Below are positions 16,458-25,179 of a stretch of DNA of 55,207 nucleotides, in pieces. A program made the position numbers and the translations under genes. Each line of letters opens with the position of its first letter. Within the stretch, counting starts at the first letter, position 1. This DNA is from Cytophagales bacterium (GTDB lineage: Bacteria; Bacteroidota; Bacteroidia; Cytophagales; Microscillaceae): the NCBI GenBank assembly GCA_013298075.1, contig JAAFJG010000028.1, forward strand, positions 1-55,207, read 5' to 3'. A model generated the notes under the pieces. That model searched no databases. It had not been told where the DNA came from and saw only the letters and a list, made by a program, of their open reading frames with translations.

Positions 16458-17042
16458 ATGACTAATAACAAAATAATATTTTCTTTTTTAGGATTATTTT
16501 TGATAAATATGCAATTATTTGCACAAAAATTTGGATATGTAGATTCTGAGTTTGTCATGAAAAAAATGCCATCTTATGAGAAAGCACAAGTAAATTTACA
16601 AAATGCTGCAAAAAAATGGCAAGAAGATATTCAAAAAACAACCCAAAAAATAGACAAATTAAAGACTGATTATTTGTCTGAAGAATTGCTTTTGACTGAC
16701 GAACTCAAAAAAGAAAAACAAGAAGAAATCAAAAAAATTGAGGAGGAAGCAAGGCAATTACAAAATCGTACTTTTGGATATGAAGGGCAATATGACATGC
16801 GAAGAAAGGAATTATTGAAACCTGTTTTGGAAGAAATGTCAAAAGCCATCGAAAAAATGGCTCGCAAAAATAAATTACAAATAGTTTTTTCAAATGCGGA
16901 AGGTTTGACTGTCTTGTATGCAGAGCCAAGGCACGATTATACAGAAGAAGTTTTGGAAGAATTGGGATTGAAAGAAGGAGAAAAGAACACAAAGGACAAC
17001 AAAAAACCTGTGAAAGAAAGTGAAGTTCCTGATAAAAAATAA
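16458..17042 (+). CDS. OmpH/Skp family periplasmic chaperone
   Basis: A 194-residue periplasmic chaperone for outer-membrane proteins. A signal peptide (to LINMQLFAQ, about residue 23) is followed by KFGYVDSEFVMKKMPSYEKA, the family's first strand and helix, then a long coiled-coil arm (about 45-115) rich in Lys, Glu and Gln, and a return helix with AIEKMARKNKLQIVFS. Skp trimers hold unfolded barrels in these tentacles. The last ~25 residues are charged and variable. Many Bacteroidota have tandem ompH genes beside bamA; here it stands alone behind one exported protein. Confidence 0.88.
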   Translation: MTNNKIIFSFLGLFLINMQLFAQKFGYVDSEFVMKKMPSYEKAQVNLQNAAKKWQEDIQKTTQKIDKLKTDYLSEELLLTDELKKEKQEEIKKIEEEARQLQNRTFGYEGQYDMRRKELLKPVLEEMSKAIEKMARKNKLQIVFSNAEGLTVLYAEPRHDYTEEVLEELGLKEGEKNTKDNKKPVKESEVPDKK

Positions 17043-17100
17043 ATAAGGAATTTTAAAACATTTTTGTAAACATTTACTTTATCTACTTAATTCTACTTAT

Positions 17101-17529
17101 TTATTTATTATAGCACTTCAAAAAATATTTAACGATGATTACTTCAAAATTTCATTTGATAAAGAAACTTAAATCTTAGAAGTTTTAGCCAAATCAAAAA
17201 GCATCGAAATTAGACGATAATACGTTAAAAACAGAAAATATGTTGATAGTTAATTTTATAAAAGATTGAAACCAAAATATTTTATTGCTAATAATCGAGA
17301 TTTTGAAGGCAGTTATTCCATCGATATTCAAGAATGGATAGGTAATTTTTTTGTATCTGTTTTTATCGAAGTAGAAACCAAAAAAGCGGCTTAAATAAAG
17401 TCAAAAGAATTAGTTTCTTCTTTATCTTTTGACCAAGTGGTAGATAAAGTAAAAGAACAAGATAAATTATCATTTGAAATATAAAATTTTGAGAATGTAG
17501 AAGAGGCAATTGATTGGTTTTTAAACTAA
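17101..17529 (+). pseudogene. STAS/SpoIIAA-like protein, decayed by five in-frame TAA codons
   Basis: One uninterrupted frame reads as a protein but contains TAA at 17170, 17218, 17251, 17392 and 17482. Intervening segments are protein-like: KIFNDDYFKISFDKE, YFIANNRDFEGSYSIDIQEW, GNFFVSVFIEVETKKAA, SLSFDQVVDKVKEQDKLSFE and a final NFENVEEAIDWFLN. The order resembles the STAS/SEC14-like (SpoIIAA-type) regulatory proteins of Bacteroidota, whose C terminus is normally a conserved 'EEA-x-WL' helix. No frameshift is needed. All five interruptions are the same codon, each one step from AAA, CAA or GAA. It ends 5 bases before menF. The family call is from pattern only. Confidence 0.55.
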
Positions 17530-17533
17530 AATT

Positions 17534-18742
17534 ATGCTAAAAAATAAAATGCAAGTTGTTCAAAATAAACTAAAAATAAGTTTTAAACAAATTTTTGAAA
17601 CGATTATTTCATCTGATTTTTCGTGGGCAATTTGGCGTTTACCTTCTACTTCTACACAATCTTTGATAGTTGATTTTAATGAAAATATTCAATTTTTGGA
17701 TACAGAAATTGAGCAGTCAAAAAGTGGTTTTTTAATTAGTCCTTTTGTTAATCCTCAACTCGAAAAAACTTACTTTATTGAGGCTTCTTTTAGGCTTGAT
17801 TATGAAGTCCGAAAAGATACATTCGAAGAGAAAAATAACTTAAATACTATTGATTTTCAATCATTTATACAAAAAATAACCTCCAAAAATAATCATAAAA
17901 ATTGGAAAAATAAATGTAAAATGGTAGCCAATCAAACTAAAAATAACGAGCAGAACCATATCAATTTAGTTCAAAAAAGTATCGAAGCAATCCAACAAAA
18001 ACAATTTCAAAAAGTGGTACTTTCACGCCAAAAACAGATTGAATACCCAGAAAATTTTGACTTATGGAACGCTTATCAAAATCTATGCAAACAATATCCA
18101 AATGCTTTTTGTTATATTTTTCACATTCCTCAAGTGGGAATATGGATGGGCGCATCACCCGAAATTTTGATAAGTACAGATAAAAATAATATTTTTAGAA
18201 CGGTTGCTTTGGCAGGAACACAAAAATATAATGCCAATATTCCACTTAATCAAATCAGTTGGGGACAAAAAGAAATTGAAGAACAAGCGATGGTGAGCCG
18301 ATATATTATAAATTGTTTCAAAAAAATTAGACTCAGAGAATTTGAGGAAGAAGGTCCCAAAACATCAATAGCAGGAAATTTATTGCATCTCAAAACTTTT
18401 TTTGAGGTCGATATGCAGGCAACTAATTTTAGTCAATTAGGAAGTGTGATGTTAAAATTATTGCACCCAACTTCCGCCGTTTGTGGTATGCCCAAAGAAT
18501 CTTCTGAAAAATTTATTTTAGAAAATGAAAATTATAATAGAGAATTTTATAGTGGTTTTTTAGGTCCTGTCAATATTGATAACGAAACGCATTTATTTGT
18601 CAATTTGAGATGTATGCAATTTTTTCAAAATATGATGCAATTATATGCAGGTGGAGGCATCACAGAGGATTCTGTTCCCGAAAAAGAATGGTTAGAAACC
18701 GAACTCAAATGCAGAACTTTATTAGATATATTATTGAATTAA
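17534..18742 (+). CDS. menF: Isochorismate synthase
   Basis: Converts chorismate to isochorismate, first committed step of menaquinone synthesis, cytoplasmic. The C-terminal chorismate-binding domain carries KVVLSRQKQIEYP, GASPEILI, TVALAGTQKYN, EIEEQAMVSRYI, LLHPTSAVCGMPKE near residues 310-323 and FYSGFLGPVN; the basic and Glu residues needed for water addition are in place. The 402-residue length is normal. The next enzyme, MenD, is encoded at 33896-35650 rather than next door. A 34-residue membrane peptide follows 10 bases after the stop. EntC-type siderophore use is an alternative, but no siderophore genes are present and menD is. Confidence 0.88.
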   Translation: MLKNKMQVVQNKLKISFKQIFETIISSDFSWAIWRLPSTSTQSLIVDFNENIQFLDTEIEQSKSGFLISPFVNPQLEKTYFIEASFRLDYEVRKDTFEEKNNLNTIDFQSFIQKITSKNNHKNWKNKCKMVANQTKNNEQNHINLVQKSIEAIQQKQFQKVVLSRQKQIEYPENFDLWNAYQNLCKQYPNAFCYIFHIPQVGIWMGASPEILISTDKNNIFRTVALAGTQKYNANIPLNQISWGQKEIEEQAMVSRYIINCFKKIRLREFEEEGPKTSIAGNLLHLKTFFEVDMQATNFSQLGSVMLKLLHPTSAVCGMPKESSEKFILENENYNREFYSGFLGPVNIDNETHLFVNLRCMQFFQNMMQLYAGGGITEDSVPEKEWLETELKCRTLLDILLN

Positions 18743-18752
18743 CTAAAAAAAT

Positions 18753-18857
18753 ATGATAAAAAATTTACCTATTTGGCTAAAAATTATTTTAAAAATAATG
18801 GCTATTTTCATTATTTTAATTTGGATTTGGTACATTACTTTTGTTTCTCATGCCTAA
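18753..18857 (+). CDS. Small single-span membrane protein
   Basis: A 34-residue frame beginning MIKNLPIWLKII with a hydrophobic helix covering about residues 9-30 (IMAIFIILIWIWYITFV) and basic residues at the N-terminal side. It starts 10 bases after menF and would be co-transcribed. The charge distribution is sensible for a small inner-membrane protein, but in such AT-rich DNA a chance frame is also possible. I know no family for it. Confidence 0.35.
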   Translation: MIKNLPIWLKIILKIMAIFIILIWIWYITFVSHA

Positions 18858-19212
18858 AAAATAGTTACTATATTCTTTTGTATGGTAAATAAACAATGAA
18901 ATTTTTTCTTATTATCTCATACAAAACGGAGACGTTAAGGTCTCTACTCTATATGAAATTGTAAAATATTTTCAGTAATCAAAATTATATTTTGATGCAA
19001 TAAATATTTCTATACTTCTAATTACAATAACCAAAAATATCAATAAAAACCATCAAAAACCAAAAAATTTGTATATATTCTCATAAATATACCCCAAAAA
19101 ACAATTATCAATCTATAATTTTTTATACTTTTTTTAAACAATTTATACTAAAAAATGTTTTACTTATAATTATCCTTAATTTTTTTTACCTCGATTATTT
19201 TAATTTAAAAAA
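18858..19212. other. Intergenic region without genes, upstream of the HlyD-type gene
   Basis: About 355 AT-rich bases. The only structure is a small palindrome GAGACGTTAAGGTCTC near 18929. No protein-like frame, RNA gene or clear terminator is seen. Confidence 0.5.
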
Positions 19213-20640
19213 ATGTTAGAAATTGCAAAAGATTATAAAAAATCACAAAAACAAGACTTCGAAGACTTAGACAAAAAATTATATGCGCTCCGAACTATTA
19301 GCCCACAACGCAATATTCATAGATTGGCGATTTGGTTGATGGTTATTTTGGTTATTTTAGTGTCTTGTATGTTTTTGCCTTGGCAACAAAGTATCGAAGG
19401 TTCTGGCGTTGTCAATGCGTTCTCTCCACAAGATAGACCACAAGAAATTCATACGGCGATACCCGGTAGAATTAAAGAATGGCGCGTGCAAGAAGGGCAA
19501 GCAGTTAAAAAAAATGATACTTTGGTAGTTTTGACAGAGATAAAAGATGATTATTTTGACCCTGATTTTTTGAAAAGATTACAAGAACAATTACAATCAA
19601 AAGAAGATGTAATCGGAGCAAAAAAAAATAAAATCAACGCACTTGGTAATCAATTATCTGCCTTACAATCTGGTTTACAATTCAAACTAAGCCAAGTTCA
19701 AAATAAATATGAACAATCAAAAAATAAATTAAAAGGTGAACAAGCAGATTTTGAAGCAGAAAAAGCCAATTATATTTATTATCAAAGGCAAGCAAAAGGA
19801 GCGGATTCGATGTTTTATGCCAAACCTGTTGCCTTGATTTCACAAACTGATTGGGAAAAAAGAAGACAAGCCTTACAAGAATCGCAAGCGAAAGTTACGA
19901 TGAAAGAAAATAAAGTAGCAGTTGCTCAAAATGAATTAATCAATGCAAGAATCGAATTAAACTCAGTAGAAGCAGAATATCAAGATAAAATTGCAAAATC
20001 AAATTCTGATAGAAGTTCTACGCAAGGAGATTTGGCGGATAGCGAAGGCGAATTATCGAAACTAAGAAATAAATATGCCAATATGGTGATTAGAAATAAT
20101 CAATATTATGTGTTGGCTCCCCAAGATGGTTTTGTGGTCAAGGCAATGAAATCAGGCTTGGGCGAAACGGTCAAAGATACAGACCCAATTTGTACGATTA
20201 TGCCTGCCAAACCAAAATTAGCAGTCGAGTTATATGTGAGAGCGATGGATTTGCCTTTGTTGAGCATTGGTCGTCATGTGCGTATGGAATTTGATGGATT
20301 TCCTGCCTTGCAAGTTACGGGCTGGCCTCGTGTGGCAGTCGGAACTTTTGGAGGAAGTGTGGCGGTGATTGATAAAACGGACAGCGAAAATGGTAAATTT
20401 AGAATTTTAGTGATTCCTACCAAAGAAGAGCCTTGGCCTGAACAACTTACTATCGGCTCAGGCGTGTATGGTTGGGCGATGTTAGATACGGTGCCTGTTT
20501 GGTATGAAACGTGGCGACAACTCAATGGTTTTCCTCCAAGTTTGTATGAGGACAGACCTGATAACAAAAAAGACAAAGATAAAGATGATAAAAAAGGTAA
20601 AAAAAGTGAACAAAAAATTAAATTTAAAGTGAAAAAATAA
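19213..20640 (+). CDS. HlyD-family membrane fusion protein (secretion adaptor)
   Basis: A 475-residue periplasmic adaptor. After a ~36-residue cytoplasmic tail comes one membrane helix (about 37-55), then half a lipoyl domain (IHTAIPGRIKEWRVQEGQAV), a long coiled-coil hairpin (about 110-280), the second lipoyl half (YYVLAPQDGFVVKAMKSGLG) and beta-barrel domains (YVRAMDLPLLSIGRHVRMEF). Such proteins link an inner-membrane ABC exporter to a TolC channel in type I secretion or drug efflux. Neither partner is in the window. The last ~35 residues are an unusual lysine/aspartate-rich tail (KKDKDKDDKKGKKSEQ). A strong terminator follows, so the gene appears monocistronic. Confidence 0.85.
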   Translation: MLEIAKDYKKSQKQDFEDLDKKLYALRTISPQRNIHRLAIWLMVILVILVSCMFLPWQQSIEGSGVVNAFSPQDRPQEIHTAIPGRIKEWRVQEGQAVKKNDTLVVLTEIKDDYFDPDFLKRLQEQLQSKEDVIGAKKNKINALGNQLSALQSGLQFKLSQVQNKYEQSKNKLKGEQADFEAEKANYIYYQRQAKGADSMFYAKPVALISQTDWEKRRQALQESQAKVTMKENKVAVAQNELINARIELNSVEAEYQDKIAKSNSDRSSTQGDLADSEGELSKLRNKYANMVIRNNQYYVLAPQDGFVVKAMKSGLGETVKDTDPICTIMPAKPKLAVELYVRAMDLPLLSIGRHVRMEFDGFPALQVTGWPRVAVGTFGGSVAVIDKTDSENGKFRILVIPTKEEPWPEQLTIGSGVYGWAMLDTVPVWYETWRQLNGFPPSLYEDRPDNKKDKDKDDKKGKKSEQKIKFKVKK

Positions 20641-20655
20641 ATTGGGTTTTTATTC

Positions 20656-20700
20656 AAAATCTCACAAAATCTATTATAATTTTGTGAGATTTTTTATTTT
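20656..20700 (+). terminator. Rho-independent terminator after the HlyD-type gene
   Basis: A perfect 14-bp stem, AAAATCTCACAAAA (20656-20669) with TTTTGTGAGATTTT (20680-20693), followed by a T run. Confidence 0.88.
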
Positions 20701-20757
20701 TTTGCTAAAAACATTGATATTTTAATCCATTCGATTAAAAAAGTTCCAGAAAATAAT

Positions 20758-20765
20758 TACTTTTG
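20758..20765 (+). promoter_or_regulatory. -7 promoter box TACTTTTG for the symporter operon
   Basis: TACTTTTG followed by C, 42 bases before the ATG of the DUF4212 gene. Confidence 0.55.
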
Positions 20766-20807
20766 CGGTAAATAACAACTATCAAAACGAATTTATCAAA
20801 TCAAAAT

Positions 20808-21065
20808 ATGGAACAAAAAGATAAAATAAAAAAATATTGGCAATATAACCTCAAATATCTCTTGATTTTATTGTCGATTTGGTTTGTATGTTCTTATGGG
20901 GCAGGTATTATTTTTGCTAAACAACTCAACGAAATACGTATGGGAGGCTTTAAATTAGGTTTTTGGTTTGCTCAACAAGGAGCAATTTATTGTTTTATTA
21001 TCATTATCTATGTGTATGTTTATTTGATGAATAAATTAGACAAAGATTTTGGTGTAGATGAATAA
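20808..21065 (+). CDS. DUF4212 small symporter subunit
   Basis: An 85-residue membrane protein with two helices (about 12-33 and 54-75). The sequence KYWQYNLKYLLILLSIWFVC followed by SYGAGIIFAKQLNEI and GFKLGFWFAQQG is the DUF4212 signature. These proteins are encoded just upstream of VC_2705-type sodium:solute symporters and are thought to be their small subunit. Here the symporter starts 54 bases downstream in the same direction, which supports a two-component transporter. Promoter TACTTTTG precedes it. Confidence 0.9.
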   Translation: MEQKDKIKKYWQYNLKYLLILLSIWFVCSYGAGIIFAKQLNEIRMGGFKLGFWFAQQGAIYCFIIIIYVYVYLMNKLDKDFGVDE

Positions 21066-21119
21066 TTATAAAAAGTTTTTTTAAGAGTAACAAATATACT
21101 AACAAAATTTCACAAAAAA

Positions 21120-22928
21120 ATGGATATTTTAACTTGGACATATATTTTAGTAGGTTTATCTTTTAGTGTATATATTGGCATTGCGATGTATACAACTGCT
21201 TCTTCTACCAAAGATTTTTATATAGCGGGAGGGGGAATTTCGCCTGTGGCAAACGGAATGGCAACTGCGGCAGATTGGATGTCTGCAGCTTCTTTTTTGT
21301 CGATGGCAGGCATTATTTCTTTTGCAGGATATGATGGCTCTGTTTATTTGATGGGTTGGACAGGTGGATATGTATTGTTGGCGTTGCTTTTGGCTCCTTA
21401 TTTACGAAAATTTGGTAAATTTACCGTTCCTGATTTTGTAGGGGAGAGGTATTATTCGCAAACGGCAAGAGTCGTAGCGGTAATATGTGCTTTGTTCGTT
21501 TCGTTCACGTATGTAGCGGGACAGATGCGTGGCGTGGGCATTGTGTTTGCGAGATTTTTAAATACGAGTATCGAAATGGGAGTCATTGCAGGTATGGCGA
21601 TTGTGTTTTTGTATGCGGTTGGCGGAGGAATGAAAGGCATTACTTATACGCAAGTCGCACAATATTGTATTTTGATTTTTGCTTATTTAGTGCCTGCGAT
21701 TTTTATTTCTTTACAACTCACAGGCAATCCAATTCCGCAATTAGGTTTAGGAAGTGAGGTAATTGGAGGTGGATATTTATTGGATAAATTAGATGGATTA
21801 AACAAAGAATTGGGCTTTCAATCTTATACAGAAGGCTCAAAACCAATGCTTGATACGTTGGCGATAACGATTGCTTTGATGGTCGGAACGGCAGGCTTAC
21901 CACACGTAATTGTGAGATTTTTCACCGTTCCCAAAGTAAAAGATGCACGAAGTTCGGCTGGTTTAGCATTGATATTTATTGCTTTACTTTATACAACTGC
22001 TCCTGCGATTGCTGCTTTTGGAAAATATAATTTGATACAATCAGTAGGAAATACATCAGGAATTGACTATAAAAACTCTCCCGAATGGATAAAAACTTGG
22101 GAAAAAACAGGCTTAATTGCTTGGACAGATAAAAATAATGATGGAAAAATACAATATCGCAACGGAAAGGCTTTTGAAGGCGAACCAAAATTAATCAAAA
22201 ACCCAGACATAAAAGGAAAATATAATGAACTTATCTATAAAAATAAACCAGATTTGCAAAGTAAAAACGAAATTTATGTGGACAATGACATTATGGTGTT
22301 GGCTGCTCCAGAAATTGCTAAATTACCAAATTGGGTTGTGGCTTTGGTAGCTGCGGGAGGTTTGGCTGCGGCACTTTCAACGGCTGCAGGTTTATTATTG
22401 GTGATTTCTGCGGCTATTTCTCACGATTTATTAAAGAAAAATTTGATGCCTAATATTTCAGAAAAAAAAGAATTATTGTATGCGAGATTATCGGCTGCGG
22501 TGGCGGTAATTGTGGCGGGTTATTTTGGCATCAATCCGCCCGGTTTTGTTTCTCAAGTCGTTGCTTTTGCGTTTGGTTTGGCTGCGTCTTCCTTTTTTCC
22601 TGCGATAATTATGGGAATTTTTTCTAAGCGAATGAATAGGGAAGGGGCAATTTCGGGAATGATAGCAGGTTTGAGCGTTACTTTGGTGTATATTATATTT
22701 TTCAAAGCGAAATTATTCGGGATTCCTGTGCCTGATGCGTGGATTACTCCCAATCATTATTTTTTAGGCATTTCTCCTGAAGGTTTTGGAACGATTGGTA
22801 TGTTAGTCAATTTTGGTGTGGCTTGGTTAGTTTCTTCTTTCACGCCTGCACCTCCACAAGAAGTGCAAGAAATGGTCGAAAATATTCGTTATCCAAAAGG
22901 AGCGAAAGAAGCGAGTGGAGGGCATTAA
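21120..22928 (+). CDS. Sodium:solute symporter, VC_2705/ActP-like
   Basis: A 602-residue SSS-family transporter with about 13 membrane helices. The start (STKDFYIAGGGISPVANGMA, TAADWMSAASFLSMAGII) and GKFTVPDFVGERYY are typical of the acetate/carboxylate-type subfamily. LPHVIVRFFTVP and a C-terminal GLSVTLVYIIFFK agree. A hydrophilic loop of ~75 residues between helices (about 320-395) contains DKNNDGKI, an EF-hand/dockerin-like partial calcium loop. It pairs with the DUF4212 subunit just upstream. Acetate or another monocarboxylate is a reasonable but unproven substrate. No acetyl-CoA synthetase gene is adjacent. Confidence 0.88.
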   Translation: MDILTWTYILVGLSFSVYIGIAMYTTASSTKDFYIAGGGISPVANGMATAADWMSAASFLSMAGIISFAGYDGSVYLMGWTGGYVLLALLLAPYLRKFGKFTVPDFVGERYYSQTARVVAVICALFVSFTYVAGQMRGVGIVFARFLNTSIEMGVIAGMAIVFLYAVGGGMKGITYTQVAQYCILIFAYLVPAIFISLQLTGNPIPQLGLGSEVIGGGYLLDKLDGLNKELGFQSYTEGSKPMLDTLAITIALMVGTAGLPHVIVRFFTVPKVKDARSSAGLALIFIALLYTTAPAIAAFGKYNLIQSVGNTSGIDYKNSPEWIKTWEKTGLIAWTDKNNDGKIQYRNGKAFEGEPKLIKNPDIKGKYNELIYKNKPDLQSKNEIYVDNDIMVLAAPEIAKLPNWVVALVAAGGLAAALSTAAGLLLVISAAISHDLLKKNLMPNISEKKELLYARLSAAVAVIVAGYFGINPPGFVSQVVAFAFGLAASSFFPAIIMGIFSKRMNREGAISGMIAGLSVTLVYIIFFKAKLFGIPVPDAWITPNHYFLGISPEGFGTIGMLVNFGVAWLVSSFTPAPPQEVQEMVENIRYPKGAKEASGGH

Positions 22929-22949
22929 AAATTGATTTTTAAGAAATTT

Positions 22950-23097
22950 CTCTGAAAAATAGAATATATTTTTTGAATTTTCTCTAGAATTATCTGTTGG
23001 CTTTAGCCTAAATTTTTATGTTTCTCGAATTGGTATTTTTTTATACCTTCAAAATAAATAGTATAAATATTATTTTTATTTGTAGTATAGTAAATTA
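22950..23097 (+). repeat. Hairpin repeat family B, degenerate copy
   Basis: Contains AATATATTTTTTGAATT, then a decayed hairpin (TCTCTAGAATTATCTG), TTGGCTTTAGCC and the downstream TTCTCGAATTGGTATTTTT found in the copy at 54691. It occupies most of the space between the symporter and the FKBP gene. Confidence 0.6.
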
Positions 23098-23164
23098 TTT
23101 TCAAATAAATTTCTTAAGAATCACAATATTTTAAAAGAAATAATTATTTTTCATTTTTTTTGTG

Positions 23165-23172
23165 TAATTTTG
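23165..23172 (+). promoter_or_regulatory. -7 promoter box TAATTTTG for the FKBP gene
   Basis: TAATTTTG followed by C, 31 bases before the ATG at 23204. Confidence 0.5.
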
Positions 23173-23203
23173 CACATCAAAAAACGTCTAAAAACATTTG
23201 TAT

Positions 23204-24106
23204 ATGTATCTAAAAATTATCTCTTTTTCTGTATTCATTATCTTTTTTTTTACAAATTGTGTAGGTGGGAGTGATAGCCCAACCAAGCCTGCGAGCAACG
23301 CACATACAACTGCATCAGGTTTGAAATATGTTTTTCATAAACAAAATCCACAGGGCAAAAAAGCAAAATTAGGTGATTTAATAGATTTTCATTTAGTTAT
23401 CAAAAATAGTTTTGATTCTATCATTAGAAATTCGTATCAAGAAACGCCAGAAGGAATTAGAGAAATGCCATTCGAAGAAACCTATTTTATTGGCAAAGAA
23501 AAACCTAATTTTAGAGAAATTTTTGGGCAGGTAGCAGAAGGAGACAGCATTAGTTTTTGGGTAAAATCAGACTCAATAGCTGAACAAGGTGGTTATTTAA
23601 AAGCAAAAATGCCAAAAGGCTCTGATTTAAAATTTACAGTCAAAATTCTAAAAATCAGAACAAGACAAGAAATACAGAAAGCAAACGAAAAATTACTAGA
23701 CGCACAACGTAAAAAAGATAGCCTTTTGATTGATGAATATGTTGAAAATATAAAAAAAAAAGATAAAATTATCAACTTCAAAACCACTTCCACAGGTTTG
23801 AGATATGCCCATATCAAAGAAGGAATCGGAAAAAATGCTATCAAAGGCGATACGGTAAACGTGAATTATTCGGGAAAATTATTGAACGGAACAGAATATG
23901 AACATTCTGAAACTGCTATCGAATTATTGATCGGAGATATTACGCCTTCGGGTTTAGAAGAAGCAATAAGTTTGATGAAAGAAGGAGGAAAAGGTACTTT
24001 TATTCTTCCCTCTTATCTCGGATATGGTGAAAAAGGAATGGGCGAATTAGTGCCTAAAAATACCATTTTAGTTTTTGATGTGGAATTATCAAAAGTAAAA
24101 AAATAA
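23204..24106 (+). CDS. FKBP-type peptidyl-prolyl isomerase lipoprotein
   Basis: A ~300-residue lipoprotein; the signal sequence ends at the lipobox FTNC (Cys about residue 19). Two FKBP-like units follow: a divergent one (about 35-150, SGLKYVFHKQNPQGKKAKLG) and a better conserved C-terminal one (about 190-300) with TGLRYAHIKEGIGKNA, GDTVNVNYSGKLLNGTEYE, GLEEAISLMKEGGKGTFILP and YGEKG. It should catalyse prolyl isomerisation or act as a folding chaperone outside the inner membrane. The longer frame starts with TTG at 23198; the ATG at 23204 gives a normal lipoprotein signal. Some active-site aromatics are substituted, so activity may be weak. Confidence 0.85.
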   Translation: MYLKIISFSVFIIFFFTNCVGGSDSPTKPASNAHTTASGLKYVFHKQNPQGKKAKLGDLIDFHLVIKNSFDSIIRNSYQETPEGIREMPFEETYFIGKEKPNFREIFGQVAEGDSISFWVKSDSIAEQGGYLKAKMPKGSDLKFTVKILKIRTRQEIQKANEKLLDAQRKKDSLLIDEYVENIKKKDKIINFKTTSTGLRYAHIKEGIGKNAIKGDTVNVNYSGKLLNGTEYEHSETAIELLIGDITPSGLEEAISLMKEGGKGTFILPSYLGYGEKGMGELVPKNTILVFDVELSKVKK

Positions 24107-24141
24107 AATAAAAATCTAATACACACATAAAAAATAAAAAT

Positions 24142-24951
24142 ATGTTTAGTTGGTTTAAAAAAAATATTACACAAGAAGAGGAAAAAGAAAATTTGATACC
24201 AAATAATTCAAATAATTTAGTAGAAAATATGATAGAAAATACAAATATAGTAAACGTGGATATACATTCTCATTTATTATATGGCATAGATGATGGCGCA
24301 AAAACCATAGAAGATACCTTAGAATTAGCTAAAAATTTTGTGGAAATGGGCTATAAAAAAATGGTTTTTACACCACATATTATGTTTGATAGGTATAAAA
24401 ATACACCTGAAATTATTTTGAATCGTTTGGAAGATGTCAAAAATGCACTAGCCCAAAATAATATTAATTTAGAAGTAGAAGCAGCAGCAGAATATTATTT
24501 AGATGAAGGTTTTGTAAAAAAAATGAGAGAAAATCAACCGCTTTTATGTTTTGGAAAACAAAAATATGTATTATTCGAAAGTGGATTTAGCAACAAACCA
24601 AGAGGATTGAAAGAAGTTGTTTTTGATTTATTATCATCAGGCTACAAACCAATTTGGGCGCATCCCGAAAGATATTATTATTTGCATAAAGACGAAGCAT
24701 TATTAGAAGATATGCTTTCGCGTGGCGTTTTGTTGCAAATCAATCAGATTTCTTTGGTTAATTATTATGGAGAAGAATGTCGAAAATACGCAGAATTTTT
24801 AATAGATAAAAAATATGTAAGTTTTATTGGGTCAGATTGCCATAGTTTGCGATATGTTTCGGCAATGAAAGAACTAAAAACACAAAAAATTTATCAAAAA
24901 TTAAGTGAACTAAAACTATTAAATGATTCTTTATTGGATAATGATGAATAA
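24142..24951 (+). CDS. PHP-type tyrosine phosphatase, CpsB/YwqE-like
   Basis: A 269-residue metal-dependent phosphatase of the PHP fold that in other bacteria dephosphorylates the tyrosine kinase controlling capsule or exopolysaccharide synthesis. Metal ligands are visible: VDIHSHLLYGIDDGAKT near residues 33-49, VFTPHIM, a WAHPERYYY loop and GSDCHSLRY near the end. The N-terminal ~30 residues are polar and variable. It follows the FKBP gene by 35 bases and is probably co-transcribed. No polysaccharide synthesis or tyrosine kinase gene is nearby, so the target must be encoded elsewhere. Confidence 0.88.
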   Translation: MFSWFKKNITQEEEKENLIPNNSNNLVENMIENTNIVNVDIHSHLLYGIDDGAKTIEDTLELAKNFVEMGYKKMVFTPHIMFDRYKNTPEIILNRLEDVKNALAQNNINLEVEAAAEYYLDEGFVKKMRENQPLLCFGKQKYVLFESGFSNKPRGLKEVVFDLLSSGYKPIWAHPERYYYLHKDEALLEDMLSRGVLLQINQISLVNYYGEECRKYAEFLIDKKYVSFIGSDCHSLRYVSAMKELKTQKIYQKLSELKLLNDSLLDNDE

Positions 24952-24984
24952 TTTTTTTAGTTCTTACGAAATTTGTCTCGAAAA

Positions 24985-25125
24985 TAGAAAATATTTTTTT
25001 TGAAATATATTTTTTGAATTGCCTCCAGATTTATCTGGAGGAGAATATAAAATTCAATCGTTCGCTTTAGCCGAAATCTCTCTATTTTTAAAATTGATAT
25101 TTTTCTATATTTTCAAACCTAAACC
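24985..25125 (+). repeat. Hairpin repeat family B
   Basis: Contains the hairpin CCTCCAGATTTATCTGGAGG (25022-25041), preceded by AATATATTTTTTGAATTG, followed by a TCGCTTTAGCCGAAAT segment and AAATTGATATTTTTCTATAT. No coding capacity. Confidence 0.8.
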
Positions 25126-25179
25126 GTTTTAAAAAATCATTAAAAGTAAAATTTAACATAAAATAAAAATATAAAAAAT

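Noticed and set aside
17101-17529. Stop-codon reassignment (TAA read as an amino acid)
   Set aside because: Many complete, well-recognised genes in the window end in TAA at the expected length, so TAA is a normal stop.
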